A DNA stretch of 64,000 nt from Erythrobacter sp. SG61-1L. GTDB taxonomy: Bacteria; Pseudomonadota; Alphaproteobacteria; Sphingomonadales; Sphingomonadaceae. Every line of letters begins with the position of its first letter. The first letter of the stretch is position 1. The position numbers were made by a program, and so were the translations under genes. The notes under the pieces are model-generated. The model had not been told where the DNA came from, ran no database searches, and saw only the letters and a list, made by a program, of their open reading frames with translations. This document shows, piece by piece, positions 8,972-18,650 of this stretch. Where the stretch lies: assembly GCF_001305965.1 (NCBI RefSeq), contig NZ_JXQC01000003.1:1240001-1304000 (forward strand). Reading direction: 5' to 3'.

Positions 8972-9793
8972 TCAGCCCTTGATCGCGCCCGCAACCAGCT
9001 TGTGCAGGCGCGAATGGAGCGGATCGTTCCCGGCAATTACCTGCTTGTCGCAGATCGCCTCGGACCGGCCGCGATAATCGGTAACGAAACCGCCAGCCTC
9101 ACGCACCAGCAGGCAGCCCGCCGCCGTATCCCAGGGCGCAAGGTCGCTTTCCCAGAAACCATCGAAACGGCCTGCCGCGACCCATGCAAGGTCGAGCGAG
9201 GCAGCGCCGAAGCGGCGGATACCGGCAACCTGCGGGCCAATGGCCGCGAAGATGCGGGTCCATTCATTAAAGTCGCCATGCGCGTGATAGGGAACGCCAG
9301 TAGCAATCAGTGCTTCCGACAGGTGACGGCGGGCGGAAACGCGCAGGCGCGCATCGTGCAGCCACGCGCCACGGCTCTTTTCCGCCCAGAAGGTCTGGTC
9401 GGTGATCGGCTGATAGATCACGCCGGCAACCACGTCGCCCCAGCCCGAACCGTCGAGCTTGGGTTCCTGCACGGCAATCGAGATCGCGAAATGCGGGATG
9501 CCGTGAAGGAAATTCGACGTGCCGTCGAGCGGGTCGATGATCCAGCGCGGCTGATCCGGATTCGGGTCGATTTCGCCGCTTTCTTCCAACAGAAAACCCC
9601 AGTCGGGGCGGGCCTGCCTCAGCTCGTCATAAAGCGTGCGCTCAGACGCGTGGTCCGCCTTGGACACGAAGTCCGACGGGCCTTTGCGGCTGACCTGCAG
9701 GTGCTCCACTTCGCCGAAGTCGCGACGAAGGCGACCGCCCGCCTTGCGGGCGGCGCGCTCCATCACGCGAATCAGGCCAGAAACTGCTGCCAT
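8972..9793 (-). CDS. suhB: inositol monophosphatase family protein (SuhB-like)
   Basis: A Mg-dependent phosphatase of the inositol monophosphatase fold, 273 residues, cytoplasmic. The family signature residues are present: FLLEESGE (metal-binding Glu), WIIDPLDGTSNFLHGIPHF (DPLDGT motif) and APWDTAAGCLLVREAGG (WDxAAG). Substrates in bacteria can be inositol-1-phosphate or related sugar phosphates, and SuhB also has a role with rRNA antitermination in enterobacteria. Which applies here cannot be told. It is the third gene of a likely efp - small exported protein - suhB transcript, 59 bases after the small gene. Confidence 0.92.
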   Translation of the reverse strand: MAAVSGLIRVMERAARKAGGRLRRDFGEVEHLQVSRKGPSDFVSKADHASERTLYDELRQARPDWGFLLEESGEIDPNPDQPRWIIDPLDGTSNFLHGIPHFAISIAVQEPKLDGSGWGDVVAGVIYQPITDQTFWAEKSRGAWLHDARLRVSARRHLSEALIATGVPYHAHGDFNEWTRIFAAIGPQVAGIRRFGAASLDLAWVAAGRFDGFWESDLAPWDTAAGCLLVREAGGFVTDYRGRSEAICDKQVIAGNDPLHSRLHKLVAGAIKG

Positions 9794-9852
9794 CGAAGTA
9801 TTTCCTATTTACGGCGCCGGAGCGCCGCCGGCACTCCAATGCGCGGGATTTG

Positions 9853-10254
9853 TCAGCGACCCTCGCCGCTCGGCTTTGCGGCAGGCTGGGCATTGGCCTT
9901 GAACGAAATGCCGCAAACGCCGGCAGCCGCGCGATAGATATCGCCCGGCTTCTTATCGTCCAGCCCCTGTTCCTTCATCACCTTGCCAGTGGCGACGCTG
10001 ATCTTGCCCAGCGAATTACCATAAAGGCAGGTGAGCATCCGGGTCTTCACCGGCTGTTCCACTTCCTTGGAAGTGAAGGCGGTGTTGAACAGGCGGAAAA
10101 TGATCGCCGCACGCTGAATATCGGCCGCCTGTTCGGGCGTAAGCTTGGTGGGAGCCGGCGTGGCCGCTCCTTCGGCACCCGCGGCCTGGGCTGCGGGAGC
10201 GACCGACGCAACAAGGGCGGCGGCAGCGGCGGCAAGAAGGAGCGGTTTCTTCAT
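9853..10254 (-). CDS. small secreted protein of unknown function
   Basis: A 133-residue product with a signal peptide (MKKPLLLAAAAAALVASVAPAAQA), an Ala/Pro-rich linker, and a conserved-looking core with two Cys (TCLYGNSLGK and AAGVCGISFK) that could pair after export. I do not recognise a family. Its ATG lies two bases after the efp stop, so it is almost certainly cotranscribed with efp and then suhB. Confidence 0.72.
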   Translation of the reverse strand: MKKPLLLAAAAAALVASVAPAAQAAGAEGAATPAPTKLTPEQAADIQRAAIIFRLFNTAFTSKEVEQPVKTRMLTCLYGNSLGKISVATGKVMKEQGLDDKKPGDIYRAAAGVCGISFKANAQPAAKPSGEGR

Positions 10255-10256
10255 GG

Positions 10257-10820
10257 TCAGTCGGCCTTTCTCACATATTCGCGTGCATAGACGTCCACCA
10301 CGATGCGGGTCCCGCTTTCAATATGCGGAGGCACCATCACCCTGACGCCGTTTTCAAGCACGGCAGGCTTGTAGCTGGAGCTGGCGGTCTGCCCCTTAAC
10401 CACGGCGTCGGCTTCGACGATTAGGGCTTCGACCTGTTCTGGAAGCTGAACGGAAATCGGACGCTCGTCATACATTTCGAGCACCACGTCCATGCCATCG
10501 GTCAGGAAGGCGCGGGCTTCGCCCAGCAGGTCCGACTCAAGCGTGATCTGGTCGTAAGTGTCCTTGTCCATGAACACCAGCTGGTCGCCATCCTCATAGA
10601 GGAACTGGAAGTCCTTGGTATCGAGGCGAACACGCTCCACCGTATCGGCGCTGCGGAAGCGCACATTGGTTTTGCGGCCGTCGATCAGGTTCTTCATTTC
10701 GACCTGCATGAAGGCCCCGCCCTTGCCCGGCTGGGTATGCTGGATCTTCGCGACTCTCCAGATGCCGCCCTCATACTCGAGGATGTTGCCGGGGCGGATG
10801 TCCACGCCACTGATTTTCAT
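10257..10820 (-). CDS. efp: translation elongation factor P
   Basis: Helps the ribosome form peptide bonds at polyproline stretches. The 187-residue length is exactly typical. ATG 10820 starts [21 protein letters not shown]. The modified-tip loop that in many species carries Lys or Arg reads [12 protein letters not shown], so Lys at the tip (PGKGG) is present. I see no epmA or epmB partner nearby. Three OB-like domains follow in order, and the C-terminus has [18 protein letters not shown]. The longer ORF upstream start would extend into the divergent promoter region shared with the gene at 10977, so the shorter start is chosen. Confidence 0.97.
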   Translation of the reverse strand: MKISGVDIRPGNILEYEGGIWRVAKIQHTQPGKGGAFMQVEMKNLIDGRKTNVRFRSADTVERVRLDTKDFQFLYEDGDQLVFMDKDTYDQITLESDLLGEARAFLTDGMDVVLEMYDERPISVQLPEQVEALIVEADAVVKGQTASSSYKPAVLENGVRVMVPPHIESGTRIVVDVYAREYVRKAD

Positions 10821-10976
10821 GGGGTTCAGCTTTCCAATTGCAAAGAGCGTTGCACAAACATGCGTGTGAGCGCGCGCCCTAGCGCGTGGCGTAGCCTTCG
10901 GCAAGCTGCAGCCACGTGCAACTGCACTGGCGCACCGCAGCGGCGCATGCTAGCCGCCGCGGCGGAAAGAGGAGCC

Positions 10977-11357
10977 ATGAAGCAGGCATTCAGCAGTTTC
11001 CACCGGGCCATGCTGGTTGCGGTTCTTGCCACTGCAAGCCCCGCACTGGCGGATGATGGCGGCCGGCTGTCCACGCTGGAACGTGGCACCTATTCCTGCG
11101 AACTGCCCGGCGATGCCGCAACACAGCGCGGTGTACCTGTGGCGGAGGAAGCCTTCGTCATCACCAACGGCTCTGCCTATTCGGCAGAAGGCAAGGCCGG
11201 CACCTATCTGCGCATTGGCGATCTGGTGACGATGACCAGCGGCCCACGCAAGGGCAACCGCTATGAAGTGAAGAGCGGCCGCTATCTGCGCAAGCTGGAT
11301 GAAAAGGGCGAACCGACCGGGCTGCGCTGTATCAGGATTGGCGCGACACCGAAGTGA
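10977..11357 (+). CDS. small exported protein of unknown function
   Basis: A 126-residue product starting MKQAFSSFHRAMLVAVLATASPALADD, with a clear signal peptide cut near ALA-DD. AGAGGAG lies five bases before ATG 10977. The mature protein has two Cys (TYSCELPG and LRCIRIG) and basic stretches (SGPRKGNRYEVKSGRYLRKL), resembling a small periplasmic beta protein. It is divergent to efp and converges on thiE, overlapping the thiE stop by 26 bases. No function can be assigned. Confidence 0.75.
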   Translation: MKQAFSSFHRAMLVAVLATASPALADDGGRLSTLERGTYSCELPGDAATQRGVPVAEEAFVITNGSAYSAEGKAGTYLRIGDLVTMTSGPRKGNRYEVKSGRYLRKLDEKGEPTGLRCIRIGATPK

Positions 11358-11973
11358 GCTTTTCGGCGAATGCCCGCACGGCCGCCGCTTCATCTCCGTT
11401 CCACACCGCACCCGAAACCGCGAGGAAATCCGCCCCTGCCTCAATCAGTGGCGCGCAGTTTTCAGGGGTAATGCCGCCGATCGCGACGCAGGGAAGCTCA
11501 AACAAGGCAGCCCACCACGCCAGGATTTCCGGTTCGGCGCGATGTTCGATTTCCTTGGTCGCCGTAGGGAAGAAGGCCCCGAAGGCGACATAGTCGGCCC
11601 CTTCTTCGCCCGCTTCCATCGCAAGATGCCGGCTTGCATGACAGGTCACGCCGATTTGCGCATCGCGCCCCAACCGCTCCCGCGCTTCTTGCACCGATCC
11701 GTCTGACTGGCCCAGATGAACGCCATCGGCCCTGATCCGCTTCGCAAGAGAGATGGAATCGTTCACGATGAAGGCCACTTCCCGCTCGGCGCAGATGCGC
11801 TGCAGCGGCTCGGCAAGGCGTACGGCCTCGTGTTCATCCACGCCCTTCACGCGGAACTGGAAGGCGGCGACCGGCCCGGCATCGAGCGCCCTTTCAAGGC
11901 GCGCAGGGAAATCGCCCCCGACTTCGAGCGGGGAGATCAGATAGAGCTGGCAGTCAGGCGTTTCGGCAGTCAT
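11332..11973 (-). CDS. thiE: thiamine phosphate synthase
   Basis: Joins the pyrimidine and thiazole halves of thiamine to make thiamine monophosphate, in the cytosol. The 213-residue TIM barrel shows the family landmarks: FQFRVKG near residue 40, FIVNDSISLAKRIRADGVHLGQSD (Asn/Asp and substrate loop), GVTCHASRH, GADYVAFGAFFPTATK (phosphate loop) and AIGGITPEN. The gene stands alone here; no thiC, thiG or TPP riboswitch is visible in the 80 bases upstream. Its 3' end overlaps the convergent small exported gene by 26 bases. Confidence 0.93.
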   Translation of the reverse strand: MTAETPDCQLYLISPLEVGGDFPARLERALDAGPVAAFQFRVKGVDEHEAVRLAEPLQRICAEREVAFIVNDSISLAKRIRADGVHLGQSDGSVQEARERLGRDAQIGVTCHASRHLAMEAGEEGADYVAFGAFFPTATKEIEHRAEPEILAWWAALFELPCVAIGGITPENCAPLIEAGADFLAVSGAVWNGDEAAAVRAFAEKLTSVSRQS

Positions 11974-12053
11974 GGGAAGCGCCTGTAGATTTTCCGGGCC
12001 GACTAGCCAAGCGTTCCGGCGCGGTTCAGTTGTCCGATCTCAGGAAGCACGCG

Positions 12054-12461
12054 ATGAAACACGCCCTCCTTCTGTTTTCCGCCATGGCGCTTTCTGCCTC
12101 TCTCGCTGGCTGTGTCCAGCCGCAGAACACCCCGATCGTCAGCACCGAGCCGGCCCAGGCGGACGGCACACAAGTGGCCATCGGCCAGCCGGTTCAGGTC
12201 GGCAGACTGACAGTCACACCGATGGAAGTAGCGGAAGACAGCCGCTGCCCGATGAACGCACGCTGCGTCTGGGCGGGTCGTGTGATCCTCGTCACCAGGA
12301 TCGACGGCGCAGGCTGGCGCGAAACTGTGCCTCTCACTCTGGGCGAGACTTACGGCACACATGGCACCACCCTTACACTGTCCTCCGTCAGCCCAGAGCG
12401 GGTCACCGGGGAAGACCCGGTGCCCGCAAATTATCGCTTCGGCTTCGAGGGCGGGAATTAG
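12054..12461 (+). CDS. putative lipoprotein with DSRCP...CVWAG motif
   Basis: A 135-residue product starting MKHALLLFSAMALSASLAGCVQ, where LAGC is a lipobox, so it is probably lipid-anchored. The mature region has the motif EDSRCPMNARCVWAGRV, found in a widespread but uncharacterised family of secreted bacterial proteins. The two Cys of the motif probably pair. ATG 12054 is preferred over an upstream start because CAGGAAG precedes it and the signal peptide then begins at the N-terminus. It is monocistronic between thiE and the aldolase gene. Confidence 0.75.
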   Translation: MKHALLLFSAMALSASLAGCVQPQNTPIVSTEPAQADGTQVAIGQPVQVGRLTVTPMEVAEDSRCPMNARCVWAGRVILVTRIDGAGWRETVPLTLGETYGTHGTTLTLSSVSPERVTGEDPVPANYRFGFEGGN

Positions 12462-12470
12462 GCCGCGCAA

Positions 12471-13358
12471 TTATACAATCGAGGCGCGATAGATCTCGTC
12501 GATGGCACTGCCGAGCGCCGAATCGAATTCCTCATCGCTCATCCCCGCGCGCAGATCTTCCAGCAGCGCGCGGCTGAAACTGGCGATCATGCCGGGGTTC
12601 CTGGCGAGTTCAGCGCAAGCATCGGGGCGATTATAGCCGCCGGAAAGTGCCACGACGCGGGCCACTGCCGGATGTTCGATCAGCGCCTTGTAATGGTTCG
12701 CCACGACCGGAATCGACAGCTTGAGCATCACCATCTGCCCGTCCGGCATGGCGTCTAGCTGCTTGAGGATTTCCTCGCGCAGCAAGGTCTCACCCTCGGC
12801 ACGGTCAGTGCTCTTGATATTATATTCCGGCTCCAGGATCGGCATCAGCCCGGCGTGCCAGATCTGCGCCCCGACTTCGAATTGCTGCGCCACGATTGCC
12901 GCGATGCCGACCGGGTCGGCAGCATTGATCACGCTGCGCATCTTGGTGCCTACTACGCCCAGCGCCTTCGCGCGGGCCAGCAGATCGACAAGCCCCGGCA
13001 TGGGCTTCATCAACTGGACGCCGTCGGCCTCATCCTCCAGCCCTTTGTCGACCTTGAGGAAGGGCACGACATTGCGTTCACGCAGCAGTGCGGGAACCTG
13101 CTTGCCATCGGCCAGACCGTCCATCGTGCGCTCGAACAGGATCGCACCGAGCACCTTCTCACCTGTGAAGGCAGGCGACGTGATGATCCGTACCCGCATT
13201 TCATGGATGAGACCAAACATCTCTTCCTCGGAGGACCATGCACCTTCTTCGATGCCATAGCCTTTGAGCGCCTTGGGAGTTGAACCCCCGCTCTGGTCGA
13301 GCGCGGCGATGAAGCCCTTGCCCGTCCGTATCCGTTCCAGCATCCGAGCTTCGATCAT
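12471..13358 (-). CDS. class I fructose-bisphosphate aldolase (bacterial short type)
   Basis: Cleaves fructose-1,6-bisphosphate into glyceraldehyde-3-phosphate and dihydroxyacetone phosphate. The 295 residues begin MIEARMLERIRTGKGFIAALDQSGGS, whose AALDQSGGS is the class I start motif. Candidate Schiff-base and phosphate-binding lysines lie in VPFLKVDKGLEDE and MVMLKLSIPVV, and EPEYN and ALSGGYNR are conserved active-site loops. GGGAGAGGACA is a strong SD for ATG 13358. It sits 20 bases after pgk, closing the tkt-gap-pgk-fba run. A class I rather than class II enzyme here is usual for sphingomonads. Confidence 0.93.
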   Translation of the reverse strand: MIEARMLERIRTGKGFIAALDQSGGSTPKALKGYGIEEGAWSSEEEMFGLIHEMRVRIITSPAFTGEKVLGAILFERTMDGLADGKQVPALLRERNVVPFLKVDKGLEDEADGVQLMKPMPGLVDLLARAKALGVVGTKMRSVINAADPVGIAAIVAQQFEVGAQIWHAGLMPILEPEYNIKSTDRAEGETLLREEILKQLDAMPDGQMVMLKLSIPVVANHYKALIEHPAVARVVALSGGYNRPDACAELARNPGMIASFSRALLEDLRAGMSDEEFDSALGSAIDEIYRASIV

Positions 13359-13378
13359 TGTCCTCTCCCTGACTGCAA

Positions 13379-14578
13379 TCAACGTTCCAGCGCAGCGACC
13401 CCCGGCAATTCGCGGCCTTCCATCCATTCGAGGAAAGCACCACCGGCAGTCGAAATATACGTGAAATCGCCCGCAACGCCTGCATGGTTCAGTGCGGCCA
13501 CCGTGTCGCCGCCACCGGCCACCGAAACGAGCGAACCTTCCTTGGACAAGGCGGCCGCGGTCTTGGCCAGCGCGACGGTCGCCGCGTCGAAGGGCTGCGT
13601 CTCAAAAGCTCCGAGTGGGCCGTTCCAAACCAGAGTGCGACAGGTTTTCAATACGTCGCCCAGGGCTTCCACCGCCTGCGGGCCGACATCCAGGATCATT
13701 TCGTCGGTAGCGACTTCATGGACGTTACAGATGCGCATGCTGGGCGGGTTGGCGGCGAATTCCTTCGCGACAACCACGTCGTAAGGCAGGTGAACAGTGC
13801 ATCCTGCCACATCGGCGGCATCCAGGATCTCTTCTGCCGTGGCGGCCAGATCATGCTCGCACAGCGATTTGCCCACGTCCACGCCGCGCGCAGCGAGGAA
13901 AGTATTGGCCATGCCGCCGCCGATGATCAGGTGATCCACCTTGCCGACGAGATGCTTGAGTACGGCCAGTTTGGTCGAAACCTTGGCCCCGCCAACCACT
14001 GCCGCCACCGGCTTTTGCGGATTGCCCAGCGCCTTTTCCAGCGCCTCAAGCTCTGCCTGCATCGCGCGCCCGGCATAGGACGGCAGCAGGTGAGTGAGGC
14101 CTTCGGTAGTCGCATGGGCACGGTGTGCGGCGGAAAAGGCATCGTTCACGAACAGATCGGCATTCGCGGCAATCGCCTTGGCGAATTCGGGATCATTCGC
14201 TTCTTCGCCCGGCCAGAAGCGCGTATTTTCAAGGATGGCAATGTCGCCATTGCGCAGAATGCCGATAGCCTGTTCCACAATCGGACCGGCCACCTCAGGC
14301 ACGAACATCACTTCCTTGCCCAGCACGTCCTGCACGGCATCGAGCACCATCGAAAGCGACTGAGTGGAACTGCGCTGCCCCTTCGGGCGACCGAAATGGG
14401 CCAGAAGCAGCACCTTGGCGCCCTTTTGGGAAAGTTCGAGAATAGTCGGCGCACTGGCGCGCACGCGCGTGTCGTCAGTCACGCGGCCGCCATCCATCGG
14501 CAGGTTCAGGTCCACCCGGACCAGCGCGACCTTGCCGGTTACATCACCCGCATCGTCAAGCGTCTTGAAACCGGCCAT
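13379..14578 (-). CDS. pgk: phosphoglycerate kinase
   Basis: Reversibly transfers phosphate between 1,3-bisphosphoglycerate and ADP in central glycolysis/gluconeogenesis. The 399-residue length is normal. Visible motifs are [15 protein letters not shown] (substrate-binding Arg/Asp), [46 protein letters not shown] and the nucleotide-binding GGGDTVAAL near the C-terminus. ATG 14578 follows a GAGGTGGGTGAG; a longer ORF start would cover most of the gap to gap. Third gene of the tkt-gap-pgk-fba cluster. Confidence 0.97.
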   Translation of the reverse strand: MAGFKTLDDAGDVTGKVALVRVDLNLPMDGGRVTDDTRVRASAPTILELSQKGAKVLLLAHFGRPKGQRSSTQSLSMVLDAVQDVLGKEVMFVPEVAGPIVEQAIGILRNGDIAILENTRFWPGEEANDPEFAKAIAANADLFVNDAFSAAHRAHATTEGLTHLLPSYAGRAMQAELEALEKALGNPQKPVAAVVGGAKVSTKLAVLKHLVGKVDHLIIGGGMANTFLAARGVDVGKSLCEHDLAATAEEILDAADVAGCTVHLPYDVVVAKEFAANPPSMRICNVHEVATDEMILDVGPQAVEALGDVLKTCRTLVWNGPLGAFETQPFDAATVALAKTAAALSKEGSLVSVAGGGDTVAALNHAGVAGDFTYISTAGGAFLEWMEGRELPGVAALER

Positions 14579-14670
14579 CTCACCCACCTCGCCATTCTGA
14601 TCAAGCGCAGTCGGAGAGGAATACCGTTCGTGCCCCGACTGCGCGCGGCACGAACGGTTCAATCATGACT

Positions 14671-15678
14671 TCAGAGGAAGCTCGCCATCACACCTGCGGT
14701 GTCGAGCATCCGGTTCGAGAAGCCCCATTCGTTGTCGTACCACGAAAGCACGCGCACCAGCTTGCCCTCGATCACAGCCGTTTCCAGGCTGTCGATGGTC
14801 GAGCTGGCCGGGCAGTGATTGTAGTCGATGGAGACCAGCGGCTCGTCCGAATAGGCCAGAACGCCCTTGAGCGGGCCTTCGGCAGCAGCCTTGAGCAGCG
14901 CATTGACTTCCTCGGCCGAGGTATCGCGGCCCGGCTGGAAGGTCAGGTCGACAACCGAAACATTCGGGGTCGGCACGCGGACGGAAGAACCGTCCAGCTT
15001 GCCCTTCAGTTCGGGCAGAACCTCGCCCACGGCGCGAGCAGCGCCGGTGGTGGTGGGGATCATGCTCATTGCTGCGGCGCGGGCGCGGCGCGGGTCGGAG
15101 TGGATCTGGTCCAGGATCTTCTGATCGTTGGTATAGGCATGGATCGTGGTCATCAGGCCGCGTTCGATGCCGATATTGTCGTTCAGAACCTTGGCCAGCG
15201 GCGCAAGGCAATTGGTAGTGCACGATGCGTTGGAAACGATCGTGTGTTCCGCCGTCAGCTTGTCATGGTTCACACCGAACACAACGGTGAGGTCCACATT
15301 CTTGCCGGGGGCCGAGATCAGCACCTTCTTGGCGCCTGCATCGAGGTGCTTCTGGCAGCTGTCGCGGTCAGTGAAGAAGCCGGTGCATTCCATCGCGATA
15401 TCCACGCCATTGGCAGCGTGCGGCAGGTTCGCCGGATCGCGCTCGGCAGTCACGTGAATGCGCTTGCCGTTGATGATCAGGTCGTTGCCGTCAACTTCGA
15501 CGGTGCCAGCAAAAGTACCGTGCACGCTGTCATGCTTGAACAGGCGGGCATTGGCCTTTGCATCGCCCAGATCGTTGATCGAGACGAGCTCCAGATCGTG
15601 ATCGGTCCGTTCGAAGATCGCGCGGGCCACGTTACGTCCGATGCGTCCGAACCCGTTGATTGCAACCTTGATCGCCAT
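14671..15678 (-). CDS. gap: type I glyceraldehyde-3-phosphate dehydrogenase
   Basis: Oxidises glyceraldehyde-3-phosphate to 1,3-bisphosphoglycerate with NAD(P). The 335-residue protein starts [20 protein letters not shown] (dinucleotide-binding GFGRIGR) and carries the catalytic [12 protein letters not shown] with the active Cys. [19 protein letters not shown] and [12 protein letters not shown] follow as usual. It has the tkt gene 29 bases upstream and pgk 92 bases downstream on the same strand. Confidence 0.97.
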   Translation of the reverse strand: MAIKVAINGFGRIGRNVARAIFERTDHDLELVSINDLGDAKANARLFKHDSVHGTFAGTVEVDGNDLIINGKRIHVTAERDPANLPHAANGVDIAMECTGFFTDRDSCQKHLDAGAKKVLISAPGKNVDLTVVFGVNHDKLTAEHTIVSNASCTTNCLAPLAKVLNDNIGIERGLMTTIHAYTNDQKILDQIHSDPRRARAAAMSMIPTTTGAARAVGEVLPELKGKLDGSSVRVPTPNVSVVDLTFQPGRDTSAEEVNALLKAAAEGPLKGVLAYSDEPLVSIDYNHCPASSTIDSLETAVIEGKLVRVLSWYDNEWGFSNRMLDTAGVMASFL

Positions 15679-15707
15679 GGTTTGCTCCTTTGCGATGCCA
15701 GCTTGAA

Positions 15708-17705
15708 TTACTGGCCCAGTTTTGCCGTGATCTGCGGCACGATGGCTTCAGCGCTGAAGCCGAAATGCTTGAACAGGACTTCTGCCGGAGCCGAAGCGCC
15801 GAACCGGTCCAACCCGATATTGATACCGTCGCGGCCGGTATATGCCTGCCAGCCCAGGGTGGTGCCCGCTTCGATCGACACGATCAGCGCATCGCGCGGC
15901 ATCACCTCGTCACGATAGCCTGCATCCTGCTTGTCGAACAGTTCAAGGCAGGGTGCGGAAACTACGTCCGCGCCAATGCCCAAGGCTTCGAGCGCGTCAG
16001 CAGTTTCGATTGCCACGGACACTTCGGAACCGGTGGCTACCAGCACCACCTTGCGCTCCGCCTTGGCGGCGCGCAGGCGATAGGCACCCTTGGCCGAACG
16101 GTTGGTGCCCGGGGTCCATTCCTCGTCACCTTCACCACGCAGCGCGGGCAGGTTCTGGCGCGACAGGGCCAGGGCCGAAGGCGTGTTCGGCGTTTCGAGC
16201 GCCAGCGCCCAGCATTCCGCCGTTTCGATGGCATCGCAGGGACGATAGACGTTGAGATTGGGGATCAGGCGCAGGCTCATCACCTGTTCCACCGGCTGGT
16301 GGGTCGGGCCGTCTTCACCCAGACCGATCGAGTCATGCGTCAGCACATAGATCGCACCGACTTTCTGCAGCGCCGAAAGGCGGATGGCATTGCGGGCATA
16401 ATCGCTGAAGATCAGGAAAGTGCCGCCATAGGGCACCACGCCACCATGCAGCGCCATGCCGTTCATCGCCGCGGCCATGCCGAATTCGCGGATGCCGTAA
16501 TAGACATAGCGACCGGAATAATCCTGCGCGGAGAAAGGCTTGGTGGCCGAAGTTTTCGTGTTGTTGGAGCCGGTGAGGTCCGCCGAACCGCCCACGAGCT
16601 GCGGCAGTTTCTCGGTGAGCGGGCCGAGCGCCATTTCCGAGGCCTTGCGGCTGGCAACCTTCGGCGCATCCTTGGCAAGGCCGCGAATATAATCGGTCAG
16701 TGCATCGCCGGCCTTGTCAGCAACGCTGGCCAGCTGTGCCTCGAACGCATCCTTGTTGGCACTGGCGGCCAGGCGCGCTTCCCATTCGGCGCGGGCATTG
16801 GCGCCCTTGGCACCGAGCGAGCGCCAGTCTGCCAGAATATCGTCGGGCACGACGAAGGGTTCGTAGTCCCAGCCCAGTTCGACGCGGGCGGCAGCGACTT
16901 CATCGGCGCCCAGCGGCGAGCCATGCACTGCTGACGTGCCCTGCTTGTTGGGCGCGCCCTTGCCGATGATGGTGGCGCAAGCGACGATTGATGGGCGCGG
17001 ATCGGCCAGAGCCTCGTCAATGGCGCGGCGGATATCAGCCGGATCGTGGCCGTCGCAGCTCACCGTATGCCAGTTGGTCGCACGATAACGGGCCAGCACG
17101 TCCTCGCTGGAGGAGAGATCGACCTTACCGTCGATGGTGATCTTGTTGTCGTCCCACAGCACGATCAGATTGCCGAGCTTCAGGTGGCCGGCAAGGCCGA
17201 TCGCTTCGTGGTTGATGCCTTCCATAAGGCAGCCATCACCGGCGATCACCCAGGTGCGGTGATCGACCAGATCACTGCCGTGAACGGCGTTGAGGTGGCG
17301 TTCAGCCATCGCCATGCCCACGCCCATCGCCAGGCCCTGACCCAGCGGGCCAGTAGTGGCTTCGACGCCATCGAGCAGGAAGTTTTCCGGATGGCCGGCG
17401 CAGGGGCTGCCGAGCTGGCGGAAATTGCGGATGTCGTCCATCGTCGGCCGTTCGAAACCGGTGAGGTGGAGCAGCGCATAGATCAGCATCGAACCGTGGC
17501 CGGCCGACAGCACGAAACGGTCCCGATCCGGCCATTGCGGCGCGGCGGGATCGAACTTCAGGTAATCGGACCACAGCACGGTGGCGACATCGGCCATACC
17601 CATCGGCATGCCCGGATGGCCGATATTGGCCGCCTGGACCGCATCCATCGAGAGAGCGCGGATGGCGTTGGCCATGGGCGCGAGGCGGGACGGATCGATG
17701 GTCAT
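15708..17705 (-). CDS. tkt: transketolase
   Basis: Thiamine-diphosphate enzyme of the non-oxidative pentose phosphate pathway, moving two-carbon units between sugar phosphates. 665 residues, the normal length. The ThDP-binding motif [18 protein letters not shown] and downstream [12 protein letters not shown] are present, with [15 protein letters not shown] before it. The central [14 protein letters not shown] region and [20 protein letters not shown] carry catalytic residues of the pyrimidine domain. ATG 17705 ([19 protein letters not shown]) is chosen over an ORF start 90 bases further upstream, which begins with low-complexity residues unlike the family. Confidence 0.97.
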   Translation of the reverse strand: MTIDPSRLAPMANAIRALSMDAVQAANIGHPGMPMGMADVATVLWSDYLKFDPAAPQWPDRDRFVLSAGHGSMLIYALLHLTGFERPTMDDIRNFRQLGSPCAGHPENFLLDGVEATTGPLGQGLAMGVGMAMAERHLNAVHGSDLVDHRTWVIAGDGCLMEGINHEAIGLAGHLKLGNLIVLWDDNKITIDGKVDLSSSEDVLARYRATNWHTVSCDGHDPADIRRAIDEALADPRPSIVACATIIGKGAPNKQGTSAVHGSPLGADEVAAARVELGWDYEPFVVPDDILADWRSLGAKGANARAEWEARLAASANKDAFEAQLASVADKAGDALTDYIRGLAKDAPKVASRKASEMALGPLTEKLPQLVGGSADLTGSNNTKTSATKPFSAQDYSGRYVYYGIREFGMAAAMNGMALHGGVVPYGGTFLIFSDYARNAIRLSALQKVGAIYVLTHDSIGLGEDGPTHQPVEQVMSLRLIPNLNVYRPCDAIETAECWALALETPNTPSALALSRQNLPALRGEGDEEWTPGTNRSAKGAYRLRAAKAERKVVLVATGSEVSVAIETADALEALGIGADVVSAPCLELFDKQDAGYRDEVMPRDALIVSIEAGTTLGWQAYTGRDGINIGLDRFGASAPAEVLFKHFGFSAEAIVPQITAKLGQ

Positions 17706-17921
17706 TCTGGCTGGCTCCTGCGGTGCGCTGCAAACTGGCTGAATTGTGACGATTCGGCGCGGGGCCTCCTTTGCGGGTTGCCGCCCCCCCGTCAAGCGGG
17801 GGTGCCCCTGTGTCGATGCAGCGTGTCAGTTGGGACACAAGCACCCCTCGCCGAAGGATAATTCACAACTTTCGTAAGCAAGTTTTTGCGCCGAAGGAGA
17901 AGTTTGCGCTAGCGAGCGGTC

Positions 17922-18110
17922 ATGGAACGGCAACGTATCGAACACGCGATTGCCCGAATTGAGGCTGCCGCCGGCCGGATTGAGGCTGCTGCGGCCAATC
18001 GGCGTAGTTCAGGCGACCCGGAGCTTGCCCGCAAGCATGAGGAACTGCGCGCCAGCGTCAGCGCTTCGCTGCGCGATCTCGACACGCTGATCGGATCGCT
18101 GGACCAATGA
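17922..18110 (+). CDS. small helical protein upstream of zapA
   Basis: A 62-residue product (MERQRIEHAIARIEAAAGRIEAA...) consisting almost entirely of predicted amphipathic helix with repeated IARIEAAAGRIEAAAA, so a short coiled coil is likely. Its stop overlaps the zapA start (ATGA), a strong sign of coupling to zapA, and conserved small ORFs in this place are usual in sphingomonads. It may act together with ZapA, which is itself a coiled-coil protein, but that is inference. Confidence 0.75.
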   Translation: MERQRIEHAIARIEAAAGRIEAAAANRRSSGDPELARKHEELRASVSASLRDLDTLIGSLDQ

Positions 18111-18424
18111 GCAACGTTCAACTCACTATCGGTGGACGCACATATACTGTCTCCTGCCAGGATGGGCAGGAGGGTCACATTGCCCGGCTTGGCCAGGCGA
18201 TTGAGGCCAAGGTAGCTTCGCTCAAGGGCAATGTCGGGCAAAGTGAGCCTCGCACCCTGTTGTTCGCGGCACTGCTGCTCGCCGATGAGGCGCATGATCT
18301 GCGCAATCGCCTTGCAGCGGCTCCCGCCCCCACTCTCCCCCTCGACGGCCCGCCTATCCCGGCCGATCGGTTCGAGGCGCTGGCCGAACGGCTCGAAAAA
18401 CTTGCCGAGAGCCTTGAGGGCTGA
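18107..18424 (+). CDS. zapA: cell division protein ZapA
   Basis: Binds and bundles FtsZ filaments at the septum. The 105-residue product shows the ZapA pattern: N-terminal strand region VQLTIGGRTYTVSCQDGQE, then HIARLGQAIEAKV, then a long C-terminal helix (RTLLFAALLLADEAHDLRNRL and RFEALAERLEKLAESLEG) forming the coiled-coil tail. The genomic neighbours (6S RNA then 5-formyltetrahydrofolate cyclo-ligase) support the call, because this order is conserved in many proteobacteria. Confidence 0.92.
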   Translation: MSNVQLTIGGRTYTVSCQDGQEGHIARLGQAIEAKVASLKGNVGQSEPRTLLFAALLLADEAHDLRNRLAAAPAPTLPLDGPPIPADRFEALAERLEKLAESLEG

Positions 18425-18426
18425 CG

Positions 18427-18600
18427 CTCCCTTCCCTAGATAGGCCCGTGACGGGTACTGCCCGGTACGCGCCGATCGAACATCCCTGAGGCTATAAGCA
18501 AATCCATGGGGGCTGTCCCTGGCTGGGCCCTGGCCCAGCACAAATGGTCCCCACCTGACGTGAGGCGTCAGAGGATTTCTCCGGCACCGGCCCATGGTGG
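18427..18600 (+). ncRNA. ssrS: 6S RNA (approximate ends)
   Basis: The 6S RNA binds and holds sigma-70 RNA polymerase in stationary phase. The gap between zapA and the folate cyclo-ligase is where alphaproteobacterial 6S RNA is normally found, and the sequence can fold accordingly. An apical hairpin GCTGGGCC-CT-GGCCCAGC (18522-18539) sits within a longer rod. A side hairpin CTGACG/CGTCAG lies at 18555-18571. A pairing AAATCC/GGATTT (18500-18505 with 18573-18578) encloses both, leaving an open region like the promoter-mimicking bubble. Ends are estimated; the 3' end may run into the first codons of an upstream-start version of the next gene. Confidence 0.75.
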
Positions 18601-18650
18601 TCCCGTCACCTGATTCCTTCCGGCTCGCGCCGGTCATGCGGAGCGGATGC

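Noticed and set aside
11974-12053. TPP riboswitch upstream of thiE
   Set aside because: The short leader lacks the conserved THI-box sequences and is far too short for the full aptamer.
17767-17795. Promoter of tkt (TTGACG, 17 bases, AAAGGA)
   Set aside because: The -10 part does not resemble a promoter; only the -35 and the G-run resemble that of tRNA-Asp, so it was not listed.
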